NCBI GenBank assembly: GCA_958421035.1
Contig: CATZKS010000061.1
Location: 1 to 12,962, forward strand
Length of the DNA: 12,962 bases
Origin: an uncultured Collinsella sp.
GTDB lineage: Bacteria; Actinomycetota; Coriobacteriia; Coriobacteriales; Coriobacteriaceae
Direction of reading: 5' to 3'
Position numbers and translations under genes: made by a program
Shown here: in pieces, positions 1 through 6,753 of the stretch
How the letters are laid out: every line of letters starts with the position of its first letter
Numbering within the stretch: the first letter of the stretch is position 1
The notes under the pieces: generated by a model
Databases searched by the model: none
Told to the model about the DNA's origin: nothing
Seen by the model: only the letters and a program-made list of their open reading frames with translations

Positions 1-78
1 GAGCTGCGCGCCGCGCGCGGCAAGGTCTTCGACCACAGCCCCGAGGTTCGTCGCTACATGGGCATCGAGCAGTACTAG
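1..78 (+). CDS. C-terminal fragment of an unidentified protein
   Basis: The first 25 codons of the window are open in frame 1 and end in TAG at 76-78. The tail is rich in Arg and ends with Gly-Ile-Glu-Gln-Tyr. The rest of the gene lies upstream of the window. GC-rich third positions match the neighbouring core genes, so this is probably a real gene end. The fragment is too short to assign a family and I do not recognise it. The next gene is on the opposite strand, so the two genes are convergent and may share the hairpin at 132-169. Confidence 0.6.
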   Translation, partial: ELRAARGKVFDHSPEVRRYMGIEQY

Positions 79-127
79 GTAACGGGGAAAGCATTCACCT
101 TCGATTCGCAAGCGTGTCGTGTGAGTC

Positions 128-169
128 AAAAAAGCGGGCCGCGCCGGGGATTTCCGGCGCGGCCCGCTT
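128..169 (-). terminator. Rho-independent terminator of the ldh-like gene
   Basis: A 16-bp perfect stem pairs 132-147 with 154-169 around a 6-nt loop. The stem is almost entirely G and C. On the minus strand it is followed by a run of T (the A-run at 128-133). It sits about 40 bp past the stop codon of the minus-strand dehydrogenase. On the plus strand there is no T-run, so it should serve mainly the minus-strand gene, although the hairpin could also slow transcription coming from the gene that ends at 78. Confidence 0.9.
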
Positions 170-209
170 GGTATCGCGCATAGATTGGTAAGGTTGCGGA
201 GCCAGCGGC

Positions 210-1187
210 TTACTTGGCGTCGTAGGCCTCGGCATCCCACCAGTCGAGTTGGGCGATGTTGTCGCGGATGTGCTGGCAGCTCTTGTGGAAGCCTTCGAGC
301 TCGTGCTCGGAAAGGTCGAGTGTGTAGACCTCCTCGACGCCCTCGGCACCGATCACGCACGGCAGGGAGGTGAAGATGCCCTCCTCGCCATACTGGCCGG
401 TCATGAGCGTGGAGGCGGAAAGCACGGCGTGCTCGTTGTGCAGCACGGCGGCGCAGACGCGCGCGGCGGAGTTGGCGACGGCGTACTCGGTGCACTGCTT
501 GCCCTGGTAGGTCACATAGCCGCCCTTGCGCGCGAGCTCCTCGACCTCCATGTGGTCAAAGGCGTACTTGTCGGGGTTCTCGGCCTGAAGCTCGTTGAGG
601 CTCTTGCCGGCGATGGTCGCGGCCTTAAAGGCGGCCAGCTGGCTAAAGCCGTGCTCGCCGATCATGTAGGCGTCAATGGACTTGGGGCTCACACCGACCT
701 TCTTGGAGATCTCGGTGCGCAAGCGGGCGGAATCCAGGCCGCAGCCCGAGCCGATGATCTTCTTGGGATCGTAGCCGGTCAGATGCCACAGCTCGGTGCA
801 CACGACGTCGCAGGGGTTGGAGATGCTTACGAAGATGCCGTCAAAGCCGGCGTCGACGATGCGCTTGGCAAAGGTGCGGGCGGCGTCGGTGGTAAAGAAC
901 AGCTCGCCGTCGCGGTTGCCGGCGGCCAGCGCGACCTTGCCGGCAGCGTTGACGATGACGTCGCAGCAGGCCAGCTCCTCGTAGTGGTCGTAGCAGTTGA
1001 CGATCTTGGTGTTGTACGGGACAAACGAAAGGGAGTCGCGCAGGTCCTGGACCTCGGACGTCACCTTGGCCTCGTTGATATCGCACAGGTACAGCTCGTC
1101 GGCGATGCCCTGCATGAGCAGGCTGTTGGCGACATGTGCTCCTACGTGGCCCTGGCCGACCACACCGATCTTACGCGTCTGGTACAT
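210..1187 (-). CDS. ldh: L-lactate dehydrogenase family protein (possibly L-2-hydroxyisocaproate dehydrogenase-like)
   Basis: This 325-residue NAD-dependent 2-hydroxyacid dehydrogenase should reduce pyruvate or another 2-oxoacid in the cytoplasm and regenerate NAD+ in fermentation. Visible motifs are the Rossmann loop GQGHVG at 11-16, the NAD-ribose Asp36, the SISNPCDV segment near 121-128, the LDSAR segment with Asp152 and Arg155, and the catalytic GEHG with His179. The substrate loop (about 82-95, AGKVALAAGNRDGEL) is not the usual lactate dehydrogenase form with a Gln followed by GESR. It resembles the longer loop of L-2-hydroxyisocaproate dehydrogenase, so the substrate may be a larger 2-oxoacid. 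The start at 1187 is chosen because AAGGGA lies 8 nt upstream and the protein then begins right before the Rossmann strand. An open frame continues to 1631 but crosses the intergenic spacer and metA, so it is not the real start. The gene is divergent from metA. Confidence 0.88.
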   Translation of the reverse strand: MYQTRKIGVVGQGHVGAHVANSLLMQGIADELYLCDINEAKVTSEVQDLRDSLSFVPYNTKIVNCYDHYEELACCDVIVNAAGKVALAAGNRDGELFFTTDAARTFAKRIVDAGFDGIFVSISNPCDVVCTELWHLTGYDPKKIIGSGCGLDSARLRTEISKKVGVSPKSIDAYMIGEHGFSQLAAFKAATIAGKSLNELQAENPDKYAFDHMEVEELARKGGYVTYQGKQCTEYAVANSAARVCAAVLHNEHAVLSASTLMTGQYGEEGIFTSLPCVIGAEGVEEVYTLDLSEHELEGFHKSCQHIRDNIAQLDWWDAEAYDAK

Positions 1188-1224
1188 ATATGTATCCCTT
1201 CGGCCGAGTTTTTCGCGTCGAACC

Positions 1225-1230
1225 ATTGTA
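1225..1230 (-). promoter_or_regulatory. Possible -10 element for the ldh-like gene
   Basis: On the minus strand the hexamer reads TACAAT, 37 nt before the start codon at 1187. No convincing -35 hexamer is seen at 16-18 bp spacing, so this is a weak prediction. The rest of the 211-bp spacer holds the repeat at 1265-1299 and the metA leader. Confidence 0.35.
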
Positions 1231-1264
1231 GCGTCCTGCCGCCACTTTGCTAGGCTAAAGCGCC

Positions 1265-1299
1265 GTAGATTTTTGGGACATGCCTTAATCTCTACTTTT
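1265..1299 (+). repeat. Imperfect hairpin repeat, copy 1 (shares a 20-mer with 3250-3269)
   Basis: Positions 1265-1284 are identical to the reverse complement of 3250-3269, a 20-base match including TTTTTGGGACATGCC. The flank continues with a degraded version of the same stem: GTAGA at 1265-1269 pairs with TCTAC at 1291-1295, followed by TTTT. The second copy is an intact terminator behind the M16 peptidase gene. Here the element lies in the 5' leader region of metA, about 100 bp before its start, where it could be a decayed terminator or a leader hairpin. It looks like a member of a dispersed palindromic repeat family. Confidence 0.7.
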
Positions 1300-1398
1300 G
1301 GAGTGATTTGGGTCGCTGACGGCATCGCTGGGTGATGTGCTCGCGCGGATGGGGCCGCTCGTTGTACCATAGCTGCAACTGACTCGTAAGGAGCATCC

Positions 1399-2325
1399 AT
1401 GCCCATTCGCATCCCCGACGCCCTCCCTGCCGCCGCGCAGCTCGAGAGCGAGAACATCTTTGTCATGACCGAGTACCGCGCGCTGCACCAGGACATCCGT
1501 CCGCTGCGCGTGCTCATCCTTAACCTCATGCCCACCAAGATCGCCACCGAGACGCAGATCATGCGCAAACTCTCCAATACGCCGCTGCAGGTTGAGGTGG
1601 ATCTGCTGCGCACCAAAACGCACGAGGCCACGCATGTGAGTGCCGGCCACCTGGAGACGTTCTACCGCACGTTCGACGACATCCGCGACATCCACTACGA
1701 CGGCCTGATCATCACGGGCGCGCCCGTGGAGCAGATGCCGTTCGAGGAGGTCGACTACTGGCCCGAGCTCTGCCAGATCATGGATTGGTCCACCACGCAC
1801 GTGCACTCTACGCTGCACATTTGTTGGGGCGCGCAGGCCGGTCTGTACCATCATTACGGTATCCAGAAGTACGACCTGCCGGCAAAGGCGAGCGGCGTGT
1901 TTGAGCATTATCTGGTGAAGCCGCAAAGTCCGCTGGTCCGCGGCTTTGACGACCGTTTCTATGCCGTGCATTCGCGCAACACCGAGGTGCGCCGCGAGGA
2001 CGTGGAGGCCGAGCCGCAGCTTGAGGTCGTGGCCGTGTCCGACGAGGTGGGCCTGTATATCGTCAAGTCGACCGACAGCCGCCGCTTCTTTGTCTTTGGC
2101 CATCCCGAGTACGACACCGACACGCTGCGCCTGGAGTACGAGCGCGACGTGAAGCGCGGACTCAACCCCCAGGTGCCGGCGCATTACTTCCCGGGCGACG
2201 ATCCCGCCGCCGAGCCGCGCAACGTCTGGCGCAGCCAGGCTCAGCTGCTCTACACCAACTGGCTCAACTACTACGTCTACCAGACCACGCCCTACGACCT
2301 GGCCCGCGCCGGCGAGGAGCACTAG
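1399..2325 (+). CDS. metA: Homoserine O-acetyltransferase (MetA family)
   Basis: This 308-residue enzyme of the MetA (HTS) family acylates homoserine, the first committed step of methionine synthesis from homoserine, in the cytoplasm. The length equals the family norm. The catalytic Cys142 lies in HICWGAQAG, and the His235/Glu237 pair lies in FGHPEYD. Residue 111 is Glu (GAPVEQMPF). In this family Glu at 111 is associated with acetyl-CoA use and Gly with succinyl-CoA use, as established with Bacillus and E. coli enzymes. I therefore predict an acetyltransferase even though automatic naming often says succinyltransferase. AAGGAG sits 5 nt before the ATG. It is divergent from the dehydrogenase and convergent with the folate cyclo-ligase, so it is probably transcribed alone. 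Only 42 bp separates it from the convergent gene and no clear terminator is visible there. Confidence 0.95.
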   Translation: MPIRIPDALPAAAQLESENIFVMTEYRALHQDIRPLRVLILNLMPTKIATETQIMRKLSNTPLQVEVDLLRTKTHEATHVSAGHLETFYRTFDDIRDIHYDGLIITGAPVEQMPFEEVDYWPELCQIMDWSTTHVHSTLHICWGAQAGLYHHYGIQKYDLPAKASGVFEHYLVKPQSPLVRGFDDRFYAVHSRNTEVRREDVEAEPQLEVVAVSDEVGLYIVKSTDSRRFFVFGHPEYDTDTLRLEYERDVKRGLNPQVPAHYFPGDDPAAEPRNVWRSQAQLLYTNWLNYYVYQTTPYDLARAGEEH

Positions 2326-2367
2326 GCTGTGATGGTACTGCTGTAGCCGTGGCTGATGTGGCGGCGG

Positions 2368-2964
2368 TTAGGCGCTGATGATGTTGGGTAGCGGCAGGTC
2401 GTGGGCATCGGTGGGGACGTGGTTGATGCGTTGTTCGTCGAAGGCGATGCCGACGATTTGACATACGGGCGAGAGCATGGGCAGGTAGCGGTCATAGCAG
2501 CCGCCGCCGTAGCCCAGGCGCGCGCCGGTTTGATCGAAGGCCACGAGCGGCACAACAATCATGTCGAGTGCTTCGGCAGGCACGATGGGGAAGCGGTCGC
2601 TGTCGATGTCCGTGGCCGCGAAGGCCCTCGCGGGGTGGGCGATAAACGGAGCCGCGGACGCATCGTCGGCGGCAACTGCTCGCATGCACATGCGCTGGCC
2701 ACAAGCTGCGGCATCAATTGCCGAGAGCATGCACGGATAGGCCACGCGCCAGCCGCGTTTGGCGGCCGCAGCGGCAAACGCGGCTGGGTCGACTTCGGAG
2801 CCCATCGCGGCATAGATGGCAACGGTGTGCGGCGCCGCGGCATCCAAGCGATCCAACAGCTCAACAAGCCGCGCGCAGATAACGGCAGACTTCGCTGCCC
2901 GCAAGTCCAAATCAAGAGCATCACGCCGAGCAATCACCGCCCGCCGCAACTCAGCCTTGTCCAT
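2368..2964 (-). CDS. 5-formyltetrahydrofolate cyclo-ligase
   Basis: This 198-residue protein should convert 5-formyltetrahydrofolate to 5,10-methenyltetrahydrofolate using ATP, returning a storage or inhibitory folate to one-carbon metabolism. The family pattern is complete: an N-terminal helix KAELRRAVIARRDAL, the Ala-Met-Gly-Ser-Glu-Val-Asp segment at 53-59, the nucleotide/folate loop GYGGGCYDRY at 151-160, and the C-terminal VPTDAHDLPLP. The loop has Cys156 where Tyr is usual. The start at 2964 is preferred over an in-frame ATG at 2991 because AGGAGG lies 5 nt before it, and the upstream option would add nine residues and place the start in a repeat. It is convergent with metA. The two share the methyl/one-carbon theme but not a promoter. 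Confidence 0.93.
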   Translation of the reverse strand: MDKAELRRAVIARRDALDLDLRAAKSAVICARLVELLDRLDAAAPHTVAIYAAMGSEVDPAAFAAAAAKRGWRVAYPCMLSAIDAAACGQRMCMRAVAADDASAAPFIAHPARAFAATDIDSDRFPIVPAEALDMIVVPLVAFDQTGARLGYGGGCYDRYLPMLSPVCQIVGIAFDEQRINHVPTDAHDLPLPNIISA

Positions 2965-2969
2965 CCCAA

Positions 2970-2975
2970 CCTCCT
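2970..2975 (-). promoter_or_regulatory. Ribosome binding site that decides the cyclo-ligase start
   Basis: On the minus strand this is a perfect AGGAGG, 5 nt from the ATG at 2964. The in-frame ATG at 2991 has no comparable site upstream, so the shorter product is chosen. Confidence 0.8.
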
Positions 2976-2986
2976 CTAGCAAACTT

Positions 2987-3013
2987 GCCAAAAAGGGACA
3001 GGTTTATTTTGGC
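2987..3013. repeat. Short inverted repeat upstream of the cyclo-ligase
   Basis: GCCAAAA (2987-2993) and TTTTGGC (3007-3013) form a 7-bp perfect stem around a 13-nt loop that contains GGGACAGG. It has no flanking T-run on either strand and sits in the 5' region of the cyclo-ligase gene. It resembles small dispersed palindromic repeats and may be the remnant of one. Confidence 0.5.
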
Positions 3014-3049
3014 GGGTTTTATCTGTGCTGTGATGGGCGTCTGCGGCGG

Positions 3050-3112
3050 TTTGTCTCGATCTGTAACAGTAACTCGGCAAAATTGGACCTAGTTGTTACA
3101 GATTGAGACAAA
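3050..3112. repeat. Long palindrome, tandem copy 1
   Basis: A 19-nt left arm (3050-3068, with GTCTCGATCTGTAACA) pairs with a 19-nt right arm (3094-3112, with TGTTACAGATTGAGAC). Only one position departs from a Watson-Crick match, and it allows a G-U pair. The 25-nt loop may add an AACT/AGTT pair. The same arms recur in the element at 3133-3193 exactly 81 bp further on. There is no gene in this stretch and no T-run suggesting a terminator. Confidence 0.85.
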
Positions 3113-3132
3113 AGGTCGGCGTCGTCTGGAAA

Positions 3133-3193
3133 CGTCTCGATCTGTAACATCTGGAGCCGATATTGCCGTCTAGATGTTACAGATTGAGACAAA
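3133..3193. repeat. Long palindrome, tandem copy 2
   Basis: The arms 3134-3152 and 3172-3190 pair over 19 bp, again with a single G-U position at the same place as in copy 1. Both arms start 81 bp after those of the 3050-3112 element, and the arm-to-arm span is 57 bp in both. The loops differ, but the loop here, read in reverse complement, resembles the loop of copy 1 (CGGCAATATCGG against CGGCAAAATTGG). That suggests the two copies are inverted relative to each other. Confidence 0.85.
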
Positions 3194-3231
3194 CCGCCGC
3201 GGTGGGCTGCGCCGCCCCGCTCATGCCGCAG

Positions 3232-3273
3232 AAAAAAGGTAGATTATCGGGCATGTCCCAAAAATCTACCTTT
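3232..3273 (-). terminator. Rho-independent terminator of the M16 peptidase gene (repeat copy 2)
   Basis: An 11-bp perfect stem pairs 3235-3245 with 3263-3273 (core GGTAGATT/AATCTACC). On the minus strand it is followed by a T-run (A-run 3232-3237). It starts 7 bp after the stop codon of the peptidase, as expected of its terminator. Positions 3250-3269 are the exact inverse of 1265-1284, so the terminator is built from a dispersed repeat. Confidence 0.85.
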
Positions 3274-3279
3274 AGTGCG

Positions 3280-6200
3280 TTAGCCCAGCAGGTCGATGAC
3301 GTTGAAGCCGGCGTTGCTCTTGGCGATGACGTCGCGGCCGCCAAAGACGCAGGTGGGCGACTCGGCTGCGATGCGCGTTACGTCGGCGCCGAGCGAGCGA
3401 AGCTCACCGGGCGTGGCGGCGAGCATCTGGGCGCGGCGCTCCTCGCGCGCATGCGGATCGAGCCCGGCCAGGTAGGTCGTGTTGCGGCGCTTGGTGAGCG
3501 CGTACGGCTTCACCGGCGCGTCCATGCCGCTCACGCAGCTCACGATAAAGCCCTCAAAGGCGGCCTCGTCGGGATCAAAGCTGCCGAGCCATTCGCCCGC
3601 GCGCGCCACGCGCTCAATCGAGGGGTCGATTGCCGGGTCGCGATAGGTGTAGAACGCCGCCTGACGCTCGCCGGCCGCGCGGAATCCGCAGCCGTACGCG
3701 CCGCCCTTAACGCGGATCTCGTTCCACAGATAGTCGTAGGAGAGCGCGTTGGCGGCAACCGCCCAGGCGCCCGTCACGTCGATGCCCAAGCGACGCGGGT
3801 CGCACGCGCTTGCCGCAAAACAGATGTCGCTGGGGATGACAAAGGCCTCGTGGCGGTCGCACGGCGTCGGCACCACGAGCGCGTTGCGGCCGGCATCGGC
3901 GCCGTCGCCAGCGCCCAGCTCCAGGTCGCCCGCGGCGGCCCAGTATGCGTTAAAGTCCTCGTCGCTGCCGGTAAAGCTCGCCAGGCAGCCATCGGCCACA
4001 AAGATGCGGCCTGCCAGCTCGGCAAGCTTGGTACGCAACCCGTTCACGCGCTCGTCAAAGTGGTCGAGCAGGTCGCGCAGGAACAGATAGAAGTCCACGC
4101 CCGAAAGCTGCTCGCGCACCACGGCCGAAGGCGAGCTGTAGCTCATCGCGCGACCGAGCGCCGCCGAGTGGCCGTTGTTGATAAAGCCCTGCTCAAGCCC
4201 AATGCGAATCTGTGTGAGCACGTCGCGCACGCGGTCGGCGTCGGCATCTGCCAAAAGCGTGCTCGACCATACCTCGCGCGGCAGACTCGCCAGCGCATCG
4301 ATCTTCTCGGACAGGGCGCCGGCGCTCACCAGCAGGTAGGGGCGCACGCCGTCCACTTCGGGCTGCGTCATGACCTCGGTCGTAAAGCTCAAAAAGCCGA
4401 GCTTGCCAGCGAGCAAGTTGTCGAGTTCCTCGGCCGAGTGCTCGCGCGTGGGCAGCTGCTTAAGCAGGCGGCAGAGCAGTGTCACATAGGGCAGGTCCTC
4501 AAACGCGACGCAGTTCAGGTCGAAATACTGCATGGCGTAGGCCAGACGGTTGGTGGGGATGCCGTGGCGCAGGCAGGGGATGGGCACGGTCGTGTCCACG
4601 ATCAGTGGCGGCTCGGGGCGCGCCTCGCCAATGTCGGACACGCGCAGGCGCGGCAGCGTGGCCTTGGCCTCGGGTGTGTCTTCCGCCTCCTGCGCGGCAC
4701 GCAGCGCGGCCGTGCGCTCGACCACGTCGGTCAGCTCGGCATCGGTCATGGCATCGCGCTTGGCTGCCAGCTCGGCGGCCTCGGCACCCTCCGAACCCTC
4801 GGCGGCGTCCACCGGCACCAGCTCGACCAGTGCCATGTGGTCGTTTTCCAGCACCAGCTCGCGCAGCAGGTCCTCAAAATAGCTGCCGTCCAGCTCGCTA
4901 CGCAGCTCCTCGTACACCGGGCCGTACTTGAGCGCCAGCGTCGCGGCGTCGTCATCGTAGAGCCAGGTGCTCAGCGCGTCGCACGCAATGGCCACGCCGT
5001 CGGCGATGCCATAGTCACGCTGGCGCAGGTCGTACTCGTTGCTGCTGATGATGGCTTCCAGACGCTCGCGCGGAGCTCCGTGCTCGCACAGGTCGCGGCA
5101 GGCGTCCTGGAACACGCGACGCAGCTCGCGCGCCACACCGGGCTGTGCGTTTTGCAGCATGATGAGCTCGTAGGGCTGCAGGCTCTCGGCCGCGGTGTAG
5201 CTCACCACGTTGCCGCCCAGGCCGGCGGCCAGAATGGCCTTCTTAACCGGCGCTTCGTTGGAGCCCAGCAGCGCCTCGAACAGGATATCCGCCGCGATCG
5301 TGCGCTTGCGGTCGAGCGCGCTGCCCAGCACAAGGCCCAGGCCCACCAGGGCGTTCTCGGGTGTGGTGGCCATCTCGATGCGCTTGTACTCGCAGGTCAC
5401 GGGCGCCTGCGCGTCCAACGGATTGGGCGCCAGCGTGGACGGGTCCTCGCCGGCGGCAACGGCAGCGTCCATGCGGCGGCTCGCGGCACTCGGCTGCGAC
5501 AGATAGCGCTCGTCCAAAAAGGCCAGTGCGCGGTCCACGTCCAGGTCGCCGTAGAGCGTGATGTAGGAGTTGGAGGGATTGTAGTGTCGCGCGTGCGTGT
5601 CCAGGAACTGCTCGTAGGTGAGCGCGGGAATCGCGCGCGGGTCGCCGCCGCTCTCGTGCGCATAGGCGGTGTCGGGATAGAGCGCGGCGTTGACGGCATC
5701 GTCCAGCACGCTCATGGGGTCGGACAGCGCGCCCTTCATCTCGTTGAACACCACGCCGTTATAACGCAGCGTGCCCTCGTGCAGGCTCGCGGCGCTGCTG
5801 TCGCCGTCGCCCTCCGGCAGGTCCAGTTCGTAGTGCCAGCCCTCCTGCTCAAAAATGGTGGGCTTGGTATAGATGGCCGGGTTGAACACCGCGTCCAGGT
5901 ACACGTCCATCAGGTTGTACAGATCCTGCTCGTTGGTGGTGGCAACGGGGTAGATGGTCTTGTCGGGGTAGGTCATGGCGTTGAGGAACGTCTGCATGGA
6001 GCTCTTGATCAGGTCGACAAACGGCTCCTTGACGGGAAACTTGGCCGATCCGCACAGCACCGAGTGCTCAAGAATATGGAACACGCCGGTGGAATCGGCC
6101 GGCGGCGTTTTAAAGCCAATGGCAAAGGCCTTGTTTTCGTCGTCGCACGCCAGGTACAGCAGGCGAGCACCCGAGACAGTGTGGCGCAGCACGTAGGCGT

Positions 6201-6315
6201 CCGAATCGAGCTCGGGCACGGTCTCGCAACGCTCGATGGCAAAACCGTGGCAGGTGGTGCCGGGTACCAGCAGCGCGGCGGCAGCGGCGCGCGGGTCGGT
6301 TGAGGTGGTGGGCAT
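3280..6315 (-). CDS. M16C family zinc metallopeptidase (PreP/insulinase-like)
   Basis: This 1011-residue protein belongs to the presequence protease branch of M16 and should degrade short peptides inside a closed two-halved chamber. The inverted zinc motif HILEH (His80, Glu83, His84) is intact. The third ligand is Glu192 in VVFNEMKG, matching the position of the human PreP glutamate. SGGDP and PSNSYITLYGD follow in the first half. A charged Ala/Glu-rich segment then forms the M16C-associated linker. The C-terminal half keeps KGGAYG (870-875) and TYRDP (890-894), the substrate-binding region. There is no signal peptide, so it is probably cytoplasmic. The start at 6315 has AAAGGAG 7 nt upstream. 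The frame stays open to 6522 but that part crosses promoter and repeat DNA. It is transcribed alone, away from the accessory block at higher coordinates. Confidence 0.93.
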   Translation of the reverse strand: MPTTSTDPRAAAAALLVPGTTCHGFAIERCETVPELDSDAYVLRHTVSGARLLYLACDDENKAFAIGFKTPPADSTGVFHILEHSVLCGSAKFPVKEPFVDLIKSSMQTFLNAMTYPDKTIYPVATTNEQDLYNLMDVYLDAVFNPAIYTKPTIFEQEGWHYELDLPEGDGDSSAASLHEGTLRYNGVVFNEMKGALSDPMSVLDDAVNAALYPDTAYAHESGGDPRAIPALTYEQFLDTHARHYNPSNSYITLYGDLDVDRALAFLDERYLSQPSAASRRMDAAVAAGEDPSTLAPNPLDAQAPVTCEYKRIEMATTPENALVGLGLVLGSALDRKRTIAADILFEALLGSNEAPVKKAILAAGLGGNVVSYTAAESLQPYELIMLQNAQPGVARELRRVFQDACRDLCEHGAPRERLEAIISSNEYDLRQRDYGIADGVAIACDALSTWLYDDDAATLALKYGPVYEELRSELDGSYFEDLLRELVLENDHMALVELVPVDAAEGSEGAEAAELAAKRDAMTDAELTDVVERTAALRAAQEAEDTPEAKATLPRLRVSDIGEARPEPPLIVDTTVPIPCLRHGIPTNRLAYAMQYFDLNCVAFEDLPYVTLLCRLLKQLPTREHSAEELDNLLAGKLGFLSFTTEVMTQPEVDGVRPYLLVSAGALSEKIDALASLPREVWSSTLLADADADRVRDVLTQIRIGLEQGFINNGHSAALGRAMSYSSPSAVVREQLSGVDFYLFLRDLLDHFDERVNGLRTKLAELAGRIFVADGCLASFTGSDEDFNAYWAAAGDLELGAGDGADAGRNALVVPTPCDRHEAFVIPSDICFAASACDPRRLGIDVTGAWAVAANALSYDYLWNEIRVKGGAYGCGFRAAGERQAAFYTYRDPAIDPSIERVARAGEWLGSFDPDEAAFEGFIVSCVSGMDAPVKPYALTKRRNTTYLAGLDPHAREERRAQMLAATPGELRSLGADVTRIAAESPTCVFGGRDVIAKSNAGFNVIDLLG

Positions 6316-6322
6316 ATGCAGT

Positions 6323-6329
6323 CTCCTTT
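6323..6329 (-). promoter_or_regulatory. Ribosome binding site that decides the M16 peptidase start
   Basis: On the minus strand AAAGGAG lies 7 nt from the ATG at 6315. This rules against the longer open frame that reaches 6522. Confidence 0.75.
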
Positions 6330-6367
6330 GACGCCCCAGCGGGGGCGAATCGAGTCGAATCCTCGAA

Positions 6368-6373
6368 AGTATA
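6368..6373 (-). promoter_or_regulatory. Possible -10 element for the M16 peptidase gene
   Basis: On the minus strand the hexamer is TATACT, about 52 nt before the start codon. No good -35 match is found at the right distance, so the call is tentative. Confidence 0.35.
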
Positions 6374-6451
6374 CCCATATGGGGCTGCGACCCTGCGGCG
6401 AACTGAAGACGATGCAGCCGGATTGGGCATAGGCCCCGCGTGACCGCCGCA

Positions 6452-6575
6452 CGAGCGTGGAAATTTGGACACTCGCCAAACGAGCGTGGATTTTCGGACG
6501 AAATCGACCGCCAAAAGCCCAAAAACCGTCCAAATATCCACGCTCATTTTCCGACCGTCCAATAATCCACGCGCG
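6452..6575. repeat. Four-unit inverted repeat array with 29-bp steps
   Basis: Two direct 18-mers start at 6453 and 6482 (consensus GAGCGTGGAWWWTYGGAC). Two inverted copies start at 6528 and 6557. Both pairs are spaced exactly 29 bp. As a whole, arm 6452-6500 pairs with arm 6527-6575 at 38 of 49 positions around a 26-nt centre. The element lies between the M16 peptidase and the AlbA_2 gene. It could fold as a long hairpin, act as a BIME-like dispersed element, or be a multi-site operator. There is no coding signal. Confidence 0.8.
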
Positions 6576-6588
6576 TCCATCACTCACG

Positions 6589-6663
6589 TATCTCTCATCT
6601 CTCATTCGTCACTAATACGAGAGATAACAGAAAGACGAGAGATAAATATGAGAGATAACTGAG
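6589..6663. repeat. GAGAGATAA motif cluster, copy A
   Basis: This 75-bp unit matches 6754-6828 at 67 of 75 positions, 165 bp apart. It contains three direct motifs of the type ACGAGAGATAAC starting at 6617, 6635 and 6648 (steps 18 and 13 bp). These are preceded by the inverse motif TATCTCTCATCTCTCAT at 6589-6605. TATCTCTC (6589-6596) can pair perfectly with GAGAGATA (6619-6626). The arrangement resembles a multi-site operator upstream of the winged-helix protein gene. Confidence 0.85.
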
Positions 6664-6686
6664 CAGCAAAGAGACAAGAAATCACG

Positions 6687-6747
6687 GTATTGTCTCAATA
6701 CTGATTGTTCTACCAGCAAAAACATGTTTAAATGAAACAGATGGTAG
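6687..6747. promoter_or_regulatory. Two dyads between the motif clusters
   Basis: GTATTG (6687-6692) and CAATAC (6696-6701) form a tight 6-bp dyad around 3 nt. CTACCA (6710-6715) and TGGTAG (6742-6747) form a second with a 26-nt centre. The stretch is AT-rich. A weak promoter-like pair, TTGTTC then TTAAAT at 17-bp spacing, can be read on the plus strand at about 6705-6733. It could drive the gene at 6886, but the matches are poor. Confidence 0.35.
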
Positions 6748-6753
6748 ATATCT

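Noticed and set aside
249..1253. A 334-residue open frame antisense to the ldh-like gene
   Set aside because: Same codon-bias effect. The minus-strand frame carries all dehydrogenase motifs.
1188..1631. N-terminal extension of the ldh-like protein
   Set aside because: The extra residues come from the intergenic spacer and the start of metA read backwards. The start at 1187 has a proper ribosome site and gives the standard family length.
1285..2322. A 345-residue open frame antisense to metA
   Set aside because: The plus-strand frame is a full-length MetA with its catalytic residues, so the antisense frame is a shadow.
3163..6303. A 1046-residue open frame on the plus strand
   Set aside because: It is the antisense of the M16 peptidase gene. 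Its product is low in complexity (Val, Ala, Gly, His, Arg, Gln) and has no family motif, as expected from GC-rich codon bias on the other strand.
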